Part shown: piece after piece, positions 45,435 through 54,800 of the stretch
Layout: each line of letters starts with the position of its first letter
Numbering within the stretch: position 1 is the first letter of the stretch
DNA from: Actinospica robiniae DSM 44927
GTDB taxonomy: Bacteria; Actinomycetota; Actinomycetes; Streptomycetales; Catenulisporaceae
NCBI RefSeq assembly: GCF_000504285.1
Contig: NZ_KI632511.1
Coordinates: 1,609,372-1,673,371, forward strand
DNA: 64,000 bases
Direction of reading: 5' to 3'
The notes under the pieces: model-generated
Told to the model about the DNA's origin: nothing
Seen by the model: only the letters and a program-made list of their open reading frames with translations
The model's database searches: none
Made by a program: the position numbers and the translations under genes

Positions 45435-46775
45435 ATGGCTGTGGTCAGCGGTGCGCTCGCGGTGCTCAGTGCGGCTAGCCTCGTCACACCGGCCACCCTG
45501 ATCACCATCACCCTGCTACTCGGCATCTGCCAAGCCCTGACCAGCCCCGGCTGGCAGGCGATCCAACCCGAACTCGTCCCTCGCGCGCAGCTACCCGCCG
45601 CCGCGGCACTCGGCAGCCTGAACGTGAACGTCGCACGCGCCATCGGCCCTGCCCTGGCCGGCCTCGTGCTCGCCGTGAGCAGCCCGGCCGTCGTCTTCGG
45701 CATCGACGCTATCTCCGACCTCGCCGTCGTCGGCGCGGTACTCGCCTGGAAGCGGCAGGCCAACGCACCGGCCGCCGCCGAACCGATGGCGCCCGCGCTG
45801 CGGGCCGGGGTGCGCTACGTCCGCAACGCACCCGGCATCCGCCGGATCCTGGTGCGCGCCGCACTGTTCGTCCTGCCCGCATCAGCCCTCTGGGGTCTGC
45901 TCCCCGTCGTAGCCAGCAAGCGTCTCGGCCTCGGCTCCGGCGGCTATGGCCTGCTGCTCGGCGCCCTCGGCGTCGGCGCGGTCGTCGGTGCGCTGCTGAT
46001 CAAAACCCTGCGAGCGCACCTCGGCCGCAACACCCTGCTCGGCGCCGCCACCGTCGCCTACGCCGTCGGCGGCCTGGCCTGCGCCACGCTGCACCACTGG
46101 GGCGCGGTCGCAGCGCTCTTGCTGCTGGCCGGAGTCGGCTGGCTGGTGAGCCTGTCCACCCTCAACACGACGCTCCAACTCGCACTGCCCACGTGGGTCC
46201 GCGCCCGCGGCCTGGCCGTCTACCTGATGGTGTTCATGGGCGGTCAAGGTGTCGGCGCACTGGTGTGGGGCCTGATCGCAGGCGCCATCGGAACCGTCGA
46301 CACGCTGCTCGCCGCGAGCGCGCTCCTGCTCGTCGGCGTCGCGCTACTCCCGGTCGTCCCGATCCGCGCACTCACCGGCACCCTCGAGCGCACCGTCGTC
46401 AGCCCATGGATGGAACCGGAGATCGGCGCCGTCGCCGGCCACCACGAGGAGCCCGACCCCGCCGCCGGCCCCGTCCTGGTCGAAGTCTCCTACCGCGCCG
46501 CCCCCGAAAACTCCGCGCAACTCCTCGAAGCCCTCCACGCCCTCGGCACCTCCCGCCGCCGCACCGGCGCCGCCCGCTGGGCCGTCTACCGCGACGTCGC
46601 CGACCTCGAGCGATACTTGGAAGTGTTCGAAGTGCCCAGCTGGGGCGAGCACCAAAGACAGCACCACGAACGCACCACCGGCTACGATGCCGACCTCTAC
46701 CGCAGAGCCGCCGCCCTCGCTGCCGAACCACCCCGCGCCCGCCACCTTCTCCCACCTCTGCACGACCAGCGATGA
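45435..46775 (+). pseudogene. MFS transporter (MFS_3 type) with C-terminal monooxygenase-like domain, 5'-truncated
   Basis: From MAVVSGALAVLSAA the protein matches MFS_3 exporters from about the third helix on: LLGICQALTSPGWQAIQPELVPRAQLPAAAALGSLNVNVARAIGPALAG, LPASALWGLLPVVASKRLGLGSGGYGLLLGALGVGAVVG, and so on. The C-terminal 100 residues (VLVEVSYRAAPENSAQLLEAL... WAVYRDVADLERYLEVFEVPSW) form the antibiotic-monooxygenase-like tail typical of these transporters. The first two or so helices, with the start and ribosome site, are missing, and a terminator hairpin lies directly upstream. It is therefore probably not translated as a working exporter. Confidence 0.8.
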
Positions 46776-46998
46776 GCGACCGGCGTATGTGTTTGAGGTC
46801 TGCGATGTTGCCGTTTCACACCAGGCGCCGACGATGCTGAACCGGGGTCAGGTAATTCGGCGATGTCGTCGAGGAGCAATAGTCTCGATGATTAAGATGT
46901 CCTGGCCGGTCATGGGATTGCTACTTTCTGTTCGGCGTTTCACTGGGTTTGAAGTGGCCGGGGCGGGCTGGGCGTTTGGGTCCGCACCACCCGAGGCC

Positions 46999-48622
46999 CA
47001 ATGCCGCTCAGCGTAGTGGGATCATGCTTGTGACCTGTGTGTTCGTGCGGTGATTGGTGGGGCGTTACGGTCGGGGGGTGTCGCATAGTGCTGTGGAGGG
47101 CCTGTCGGGCCGTTTGACGGATCATGTGTCGGTCGGGTTGTTGGCGGCGGCGGTGCCGCGTGTGGTGATCGATGACGCGGTGGCGGAGTTCGGCAGGGGT
47201 GCGAAGCGGGCGGATGCGAAGCTTCCGGCGCATGTCATGGTGTATTTCGCGATGGCGATGGCGTTGTTCGCGGACGAGGACTATCAGGAGGTCCTGACCC
47301 GGTTGACCGAGGTCCTGAAGGATTGGGGGCGTTGGGACGCCGGGTGGGAGTGTCCCGGGTCGGGCGGGATCACCCAGGCGCGCAAGCGTCTGGGTTCTGA
47401 CGTGGTCCGGGAGGTGTTCGAGCAGGTTGCGCAGCCGGTGGCGGGGATGCTGACGCGGGGGGCGTGGCTGGCGGGCAGGCGGATGGTCTCGATCGACGGG
47501 TTCGAGTGGGATGTGCCGGACAGTGCGGCGAACGCGGGGTACTTCGGGTACGCCGGTTCGGGCGGCAACCGGTCGGCGTTCCCGAAGATGCGGGTGGTGA
47601 CGTTGGTCGAGTGCGGCTCGCGGGCTCCGATCGGCGCGGACGCGGGGCCGTGCGGCGGCAAGGGCAGCGGGGAGCAGTCCGCGGCGCGTCGGCTCTACCG
47701 GTTCCTCGACCAGGACATGCTGTTGTTGGCCGATCGCAACTTCTACTCGTTCGCCGACTGGTGTCAGGCGTCGCAGACGGGTGCTGAGCTGCTGTGGCGC
47801 CTGGGTGACACGATTGCGCTGCCGCTGGTCGCCAAGCTCGGGGACGGCTCGTACACCTCGGTGGTGTTCGCGTCGCGTACCTCGGCGAAGGTCCGTGAGC
47901 AGGTCCTGGCGGCGGCTCGGGCGGGGGCGGATCTGGAGGAGTTCGAGGATCGCGCGCGGCTGGTTCGGGTGGTGGAGTACGAGGTGGCGGACCGGGGCAC
48001 CGCTGGGGAGCGGGAGCTGTTTTGCCTGCTGACGACGCTGCTGGATGCGCGCAGTGCCCCGGCCGCGCTGCTGGCGGCGGGATATCACGAGCGGTGGGAG
48101 CACGAGCAGGCGAACGCGCAGGCCAAGACGGTTCTACGGGGACCGGGGAAGGTCATGCGGTCCCAGAGCCCTGACATGGTGATCCAGGAGCTCTACGGCT
48201 ACCTGCTCACCCACTATGCGATCAACTCCCTGATCTGTCGGGCCGCGACCGAGGCGGACATCGACCCGGACCGGGTGAAGTTCACCAACGCGGTCCGCAT
48301 CATCCGCCGCCGGATCGATGATCCGGCGGCCTTTTCCCCCTGAGGGCCTGGCGGCCCTGCTCGAGCGGTTCAACACGGAGATCACCGCACCGCGCGAGCT
48401 GCATCGCGAGCGGCGCCACCGTTCCTACCCGCGCGTGGTCAAACGGGCACGTCACAACCAGTACGCCGTGAAGAAGGCCACTGATGTCGGGGTACGCCAC
48501 GCCGGGCCGCCGACCCTACGCATCGCCAACCTCCCGCCGGCACGCCAAGTGCTGCATCCGGGACGGATCAGCACGGGAAACCTCGAACTCACCGCATGAT
48601 CAATCTACCGTGAGCGGCATTG
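46999..48622 (+). mobile_element. IS4-family insertion sequence with 10-bp target duplication
   Basis: The element is 1624 bp. Ends are 17-bp inverted repeats with two mismatches (CAATGCCGCTCAGCGTA at 46999-47015 against CAATGCCGCTCACGGTA, the complement of 48606-48622). An exact 10-bp direct repeat, ACCCGAGGCC, flanks it at 46989-46998 and 48623-48632. The ends are intact even though the transposase is frameshifted. Confidence 0.93.
47054..48599 (+). pseudogene. IS4-family transposase, one frameshift near the C-terminus
   Basis: The first frame (47054-48343) gives 429 residues with the N-terminal DUF4372-like part and the catalytic motifs MVSIDGFEWDVPD, MLLLADRNFYSF and the Y-R-E-K signature YHERWEHEQANAQAK. 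It stops at PAAFSP. The next frame continues the family sequence, EGLAALLERFNTEITAPRELH through HNQYAVKK and ends at 48599. The switch occurs at TTTTCCCCCTGAG, so one slipped base joins them. This may be a true mutation, or recoding on the T/C run. GTG 47078 is a likely start. Catalytic residues all precede the break. Confidence 0.85.
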
Positions 48623-48632
48623 ACCCGAGGCC

Positions 48633-49174
48633 GGTCAGGAGGTCGCAGTCATGAAGATCTCCTGGGATTGATGACAGGGGCGTCGTGGACTTCCTCAACC
48701 ACTCCCACGAACTCACCCGGCGCCGGATCGAAGCCCTGCGCACCATTGCCCAACCGACCCGCCCCAAGACCCCCACCTCGAATGTGGGCAGTCAGCCAGC
48801 TGTCGCAGCGAACAGCGCCGGCTCGCTGAGCCGGGCAAGGCGCCGCGCAGCGTCTCCTGCTTCCCGGGGCGCTGTCGCACTTCCGGAGGTAACGTCAGTG
48901 TGGTGACGACGGAGTCAAGCTTCTCCGCCACCGCATACTCCTCAGCTGACCCTCAACGAACCAGCCCGCGCTCGGCCGCGCGTACGTCTGCCTCTCGCCG
49001 CGAGGGCGGGTACAGGTCGCTTAGCTTCGCGGCCCCGCGTTCCGAGGATGGCCGCGTGGGATCTCGCACATGTCGGGGATGGACGTGGAAGTCCGCAAAC
49101 GCCTGCTTCCCTTTAGCACGATCCCCCTGCAAGCTCGTAGCAACAGGACATTCACCCCCAGCACGAAGGGCATC
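48633..49174. other. about 540 bp without a supported gene
   Basis: This lies between the IS4 target duplication and the small gene before DUF6879. Open frames are short and unrecognised; nothing is supported. Confidence 0.45.
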
Positions 49175-49408
49175 ATGACCCGGATCCCTGAGACCCCGAA
49201 CACCAACTCACCGCCCGTCTGGCGCGACGAGACGAATGGCGACCTGATCGTGCAGAACTCCAAGGCACCCGAAGAGGACCACACGGAGGCAGAGGTCGCG
49301 GGCTCCGTCCCTGGGCGTCACCCCAGCATCGCGCGAATCCCCGGCCACGAAGCCATCGTGCGCCTCCCGGCCTCGACCATCCCCGCGCTGAAGGCGGCGC
49401 TGGGGTGA
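49175..49408 (+). CDS. Small protein coupled to DUF6879
   Basis: A 77-residue protein (MTRIPETPNTNSPPVWRDETNGDLIVQNSKAPEE...; ending IPGHEAIVRLPASTIPALKAALG). ATG 49175 follows AAGGG. The pattern GDLIVQ...IPGHEAIVRLP resembles the small actinobacterial proteins found just before DUF6879 genes. Its stop overlaps the next start as GTGA, so translation is coupled. The function is unknown; such pairs often accompany HTH regulators in streptomycetes. Confidence 0.65.
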   Translation: MTRIPETPNTNSPPVWRDETNGDLIVQNSKAPEEDHTEAEVAGSVPGRHPSIARIPGHEAIVRLPASTIPALKAALG

Positions 49409-49932
49409 CCGACCCGTTCTTCGACCGTCTCGAGACCACGCGGCTGACCGCCTACCACCTCGAGCAACGCGACACGTGGGTTCTCGACAGCAACCTCTAC
49501 CGCGCGTCATACGACGACTTCATCGCCGGGGGCGTCCCCGACGTTGACCCCGAGAGCACCTTCTGGAGCGAGTGGAGTGCCGCGATTCGCGAAGCGACCG
49601 CGCGGGGAGTGGAAGTCAGGAGGCTGAGGATCGTCTCCGAGCCGTTGACCGACTACATCCGCTGGGAGCACTCCATCACATCCGCGAACGTCGCCGCGGG
49701 CGAGCTGGTCCGCTGGCTTCCCCGCTCAGCTTGTGTCGACCTGCTCGTAGTACCGGTGGACTTTTGGGTCTTCGACTCCACGTCAGTCCTGTTCGGGCAC
49801 TTCTCCGGTAACGGCGACGTGGTGCGACACGAGCTGCGCATCGAGCCGGACATCGCGAAGCTGGCGACCGAATGCTTCGAGGCTGCCTGGAACCGCGGCA
49901 TCCCGCACGAGTACTACACTCCCAGCGCCTAG
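49405..49932 (+). CDS. DUF6879 family protein
   Basis: The 175-residue protein begins at GTG 49405 inside the previous stop. TAYHLEQRDTWVLDSN, a central GVEVRRLRIVSEPLTDYIRWEHSIT, and VDFWVFDSTSVLFGHFSGNGDV are the conserved parts of DUF6879, an actinobacterial family of about this size that is tied to DUF397/HTH regulatory gene sets. No catalytic motif is known. The usual HTH partner is not next to it here; an IS4 insertion lies 0.8 kb upstream. Confidence 0.8.
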   Translation: MTDPFFDRLETTRLTAYHLEQRDTWVLDSNLYRASYDDFIAGGVPDVDPESTFWSEWSAAIREATARGVEVRRLRIVSEPLTDYIRWEHSITSANVAAGELVRWLPRSACVDLLVVPVDFWVFDSTSVLFGHFSGNGDVVRHELRIEPDIAKLATECFEAAWNRGIPHEYYTPSA

Positions 49933-50485
49933 GACCCGTTGCCCGCATCGCCTCACCGATCCGTGCAGAACACGCGAGACTGCTCGCGGCTCGTCTGGTC
50001 CGAGAACGACATCAGGGCATGGTGTTCTGCTTGCGGTGCTGAGCAGGAGGTAGCCGGCATCATCGCCTATCCTCGACGAGCACGTGCGATGGACCCGATT
50101 CGCCGACTTGGCTGACAAGTATGCCACCACGACCACGAGGCCTGGCTCTGGCGCGGGTTCCGTGATCCGTGCTCGCCGATTTTCACGCGCGGGCCAGCAC
50201 TCGCTTTCTGAGAAGGTCCGGCTTCGCCCGTCCGAACATCCTTCTTTTCAATATCTTGATGCGTTCGCAATCACAGGCTGGCCCGCACCGGCGCTCGCCG
50301 CGTACGATCGCCCCGTGAACACGTACTGGCATGTCGTTCTGCCGCCGCTCTGCGCCTGATCGGGCGCAGACACCGACGACTCGACCCTCCGACACCGACC
50401 GACTCCCCGAGTGGCCGTATGTGATGTCGTGCGCCCGTTTCGACGAACCCGTCCCTGACGCTTTCGACAACGGAAGAACACGACC
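49933..50485. other. about 550 bp without a supported gene
   Basis: Between DUF6879 and the EamA transporter. Short frames on both strands lack recognisable domains. It must contain the EamA promoter. Confidence 0.45.
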
Positions 50486-51475
50486 ATGCCGAATGACACA
50501 TCCCTGATACCTCATGACCCGGTCACGACCATCCCGGCTGCCGCTCGTGCACGCGCCGGCCTGAACTCCGCGTTCGCCGGCCCGGCACCGATCCTCATCG
50601 CGGCGGTACTGTGGGGAACGACGGGCACCACCAGCTCCCTGGCCCCCTCTGCCGCGCCACCCGCGGCGATCGGCTGTGCCGGACTCGTCCTCGGCGGCCT
50701 ACTGCTGTTCCTCACCTCGCCCGGCGCCCGCCCCCTGCCCGCCGCCTGCACCCGCGCCGAGCGGGGCCTGCTGGCCATGGGCGCCATCGCCGTCGCCGGA
50801 TACCCCGTCAGCTTCTACCCTGCGGTTCACCGCATCGGAGTGGCCGTCGCCACGGTAATCGCACTGGGCAGCGCGCCCGTCTTCACCGGCCTCCTGGCCT
50901 GGATCATCGACAAGTCCCGACCGAACGGGCGCTGGGCCGCCGCGACCACTGCCGCGGCAGTCGGCTGCGTGCTGCTGGCGCTGGGCCCAGGGCACGGCCA
51001 CGGCCACGGCCACGGCCACGGCACATCTGTGGACGCGGCCGGCATCGCAATGGCCGCATGCGCCGGATTGTCCTACGCCGCCTACTCGTTCATCGGTGCC
51101 AGACTCGTCGGCCGGAGCCACGCCTCGGCAAGCGTCTTCGGCGTCATGTTCGGCGCCGCCGCGCTACTCGTCGCACCGCTCGTACTCGGCTCTGACCCGC
51201 GCTGGCTGGCCACCGTCCGCGGATCGCTGGTCACGCTGCATCTGGCCGTATTCACCGTCTACGTGGCGTACCGTCTCTTCGGTCACGGCCTACGCCACAC
51301 CACGGCTGCCACCGCCACGACGCTCACCCTCGCCGAACCCGCCGTCGCCGCGGTTCTCGGCGTCACCGTCCTCAGCGAACGCCTCCCAGCGGTCTCGTGG
51401 GTCGGACTAGCCATCCTCGGGGCAGGCCTCGCTATCCTCACCGTTCGGAGTGCCGAGAAGACTCGAAAGCGGTAG
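50486..51475 (+). CDS. EamA/DMT-family transporter
   Basis: The 329-residue protein has about ten membrane segments in two EamA repeats (APILIAAVLWGTTGTTSSL; AAGIAMAACAGLSYAAYSFIGARLV) and the late family pattern TLTLAEPAVAAVLGVTVLSERLPAVSWVGLAILGAGL. DMT carriers export metabolites, amino acids or drugs. Between the repeats sits GHGHGHGHGHG (about 169-179), a five-histidine loop that could bind metal. ATG 50486 is preceded by GGAAGAACACGACC. No repressor adjoins it. Confidence 0.85.
   Translation: MPNDTSLIPHDPVTTIPAAARARAGLNSAFAGPAPILIAAVLWGTTGTTSSLAPSAAPPAAIGCAGLVLGGLLLFLTSPGARPLPAACTRAERGLLAMGAIAVAGYPVSFYPAVHRIGVAVATVIALGSAPVFTGLLAWIIDKSRPNGRWAAATTAAAVGCVLLALGPGHGHGHGHGHGTSVDAAGIAMAACAGLSYAAYSFIGARLVGRSHASASVFGVMFGAAALLVAPLVLGSDPRWLATVRGSLVTLHLAVFTVYVAYRLFGHGLRHTTAATATTLTLAEPAVAAVLGVTVLSERLPAVSWVGLAILGAGLAILTVRSAEKTRKR
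50990..51022 (+). repeat. GGCCAC hexanucleotide tandem repeat (Gly-His loop)
   Basis: The 6-bp unit GGCCAC runs about five times and encodes alternating Gly and His in the mid-loop of the EamA carrier. Such hexamers can change copy number by slippage without shifting the frame. Confidence 0.9.
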
Positions 51476-51826
51476 CCCGTCGACGCGCGGCCCGGCCGCG
51501 GTAGGGCGTCCCCCTCCCACGGCCGGCCGGCGAATGCAAAGCACGAAAATCCTTCCTTGGGCACGTCGATGTGCCTGTACCGGTCGAATGTCGGCCACCG
51601 GCTTGACCTGCGGATTCAGCGGCGACACGATCGGCCGTCGTGCTCGTGTCCCTGACCTATCGGCTACTGGTTACGGTGCTGTCCGGGCTGGCGCTGCCGC
51701 ATGAAGTTCTTGAACGCTCCGTTCCGCCGGGTCATGGCGTCGAAGGATTCTGCGATACCGCCATAGATCGAGAGCGTCAGCCGGGACGCCAGGCAGGCCG
51801 CGCCGAGCGCGTGACGGTGAACGAGA

Positions 51827-51859
51827 TCGCGGCCCACGGGTTGAACCCGTGGGCCGCGA
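51827..51859. terminator. Terminator of the 1527-aa GH3 gene
   Basis: A 14-bp perfect stem (51827-51840 with 51846-51859; CGGCCCACGGG core) and a 5-nt loop lie 24 nt past the GH3 stop. The rest of 51476-51883 shows no gene. Confidence 0.85.
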
Positions 51860-51883
51860 CCAGCCGCTCCTCCTTGCCGGTCG

Positions 51884-54800
51884 CTACAGAGCGGCCGTGA
51901 GGTATGCCTTGGTCAGCTTTGCGATCGCGGTCGTCGCGTCGCCGCTCATCAGGGCGTGTTCGGCGTCGGCCGTTGTCGCGGCGGTGCGGGTCATCGCCGT
52001 CGCGCCGCCCGCGACGATCGCGTTCTGTGCGATGTCGCGCACGACCGACACCAGCAGATTCGCGTTGGCCTCGGCGGCTGGGGAAGTGCCCTGGACCGCG
52101 GGGCTCGCCGCGGCTATGAGCGCCAGCGCGGCACCCGTGTGGGCCAGCGAGCCGTCGGCGTTCCAGTTGCCCTTGCCGTTCAGCAGCGCGGTCAGCAAGG
52201 TCGCGGCGACCTTCGAGGTCTGATCCTTCTGCTTGGCCAGCGCATCGCGCACGGTGGTGATCCGGGTCCGCTCCGAGTCGGTGCGCAGACCCCAGCCGTA
52301 CGGGTAGAGCGGGTCGTAGGCGCCGGTCGTGGCCGGGATGCCGACATCGACCGGAGTGGTCGTCGCGTCGATCTGCTTGGCCCACGTGTCCGGCAGGCGG
52401 CCGGTGAACGGCGACTTGCCGAACAGTGTGTCCGCCACTCCCTCGCCCTCGCTGCCCGGCAGCCAGGACTCCACGATCGCGTTCGCCTCGGACTGGATCG
52501 GCGCGATGTTCATCGGCCGGCCCGACACGATCAGCACGACGCACCGCATCGCGGCGCAGACCTTGTCCACCGCCGCCTTGTCCCCCGCCGACAGATCGAC
52601 GGTGCGGCTGCCGTTGCCGACATCGCCCACGCCTTCCGCGTACGGGGTTTCGCCGACCACGACGACGCCCACATCAGAGCCCGTCATCGGAGCCGAGGCG
52701 TCCGCGGAGTAGGTGATGTGCGCGTTCGGAGCGTCCGCCTGCATGCCTTGCAGGATCGTGGTGCCGACGTCGGTGTTGTTGCCCGAACCGCCCTGCCACG
52801 TCACGCTCCAGCCGCCGAGCTGGTTGCCCAGGTCGTTCGCGTTGCTGCCGGCCACGTAGATGTTCGCGGTCGCCGACAGCGGGAGCGCCGCGGTGCCGGT
52901 CGCGGTCGAGACCGCGTTCTTCAGCAGCACCTGCGACTCGGCCGCCGCCTGCCGCGCCACGGCCCGGTGCGCCGCGTCGCCGATCGTCGAGGCGTTGGTC
53001 CGGTCCGCGTACGGCTGCTCGAAAAGGCCGAGCCGGAACTTCTGGGTCAGGATCCGGGTAACCGCGTCGTCGATCCGCGACTCGCTGACGAGGCCCTTGT
53101 TCACCAGGTCCTTGAGATCGTTCTCGAAGTTGACGTACTGATCGGGGACCATGATCATGTCGAGGCCTGCGTTGATCGAGGTCTCGATGTCGGTCTCGTA
53201 GTCCGGGCCGAGCTGGTTGATGGCCTGCCAGTCGCTGATGACGATGCCGGTGAAACCGTACTGCTGCTTGAGCACCCCGGTGATCATGTCGGCGCGGGCG
53301 TGCATCTTGATCGGTGCGGCGTCCTGGCCGATGATCTGCAGGCTCGAGTACGACGGCATGACCGAACCGATGTCGTGCTGCTGCACCGCCGCCTGGAACG
53401 GCGCCAGGTACAGCGCCTGCAACTGGGCCGGCGTCACCGTGGTGACACCCTGGTCGAGTTTGTACGAGCCCGAGGTGGAGGAGCCGTACGTGGTACCGCC
53501 GTCGCCGACGAAGTGCTTGGCGGTGGCCAACACGCTGGTGTCCTTGCTGAGCGCGCCGTCGCCCTGGAGCCCGTCGATGATGGTCTCCATCTGGGTGACC
53601 AGCGCCGGGTCCTCACCGAAGGACTCGTAGGTGCGACCCCAGCGCTCGTCCCGCGCCACGCACACGCAGGGCGAGAACGCCCAGGTGACGCCGGTGGCCC
53701 GGGTCTCGGTCGCGGTGATCTGGCCGTCCTGCTTGACCAGCGCCGGGTCGCGCGTCGCGCCCAGGGCGATATTCTGCGGGAAGACCGTCGCGCCGACCAG
53801 GTTGTTGTCTCCGTGTACGGAGTCCTCGCCGTAGATCAGGGGGATCTGCAGCGGGGTGGCCTGCGCCCGCGCCTGGAAGGAGTCGATCATGTCGGCCCAT
53901 CCCTGCGGCGTGTTCGGCGTCGGGGTCGAGCCGCCGCCGCTGAGCAGAGAGCCGAGCGCGTCGCCGGTGATGTCCGACTGGTGCGTGAGGTCGCCGCGCT
54001 CCGCCTGGGTCATCTGGCCGATCTTCTCCTCCAGCGTCATCCGCGAGAGCAGGTCCGCCACCCTCGTGGCGACCGGCAGGGACGAGTCGAGGTACGGCAG
54101 GCCGTGCGCGTTGATCACCACGACCGGGTTGTCGGCGCTCACGTCCGCGCCGGTCGGCGCGAGTTGGAGCGGGATCGTCTTCGCAGTGGACGCGGTCGTG
54201 TTCGGCAGCGTCTGCACGGTGAAGGACTGCGTGCTGCCCGAGGCGGATCCGGCGGGGAAGGTCAGGGTTCCGCTGGTGTCGGTGTAGTCGGTGCCCGCCG
54301 TCGCGGTGCCGCCGCCAAGCGCGTAGCCGACGGTCACATCGTGGTCCAGCGCCTTGCCGCCGTCCGTGCTCAGCGTGACCCCGACCGTGGCCGTACCGCC
54401 CGGGTTGACCGCGTAGACCGCCTGCGCGGTGCTCACGTGCGCGTTGATGGTTCCCGTGTTGATTCCGTAGATCGCGAACTGGTCGACGTCGAACTCACCC
54501 GCGGTCGTGCCGGCGGGCTCGGTGAGCGCGAAGCCGCGCATCGCGGTGAGATCGATGGAGGTGTTGGTGGGCGCACCGGAGGGCTGGAAGTCGCTGCGGT
54601 GCTTGAGCGAGGCGAACGGGACCTGGATCAGGTGCCAGCCCTGCCAGTCGTCGGTGAAGAAGGTCTGCCACAGCTCCGAGTGCTCGCCATCAGCGCCACC
54701 CATCTTCACCTCGAACTCGTACGTGGGCCCGGAGCCGGGCACCGCGTCGTTGCTCGGGTTGTGGCCGTAGAACCAGAACTCGATGCCGGCGTACGCGCTC

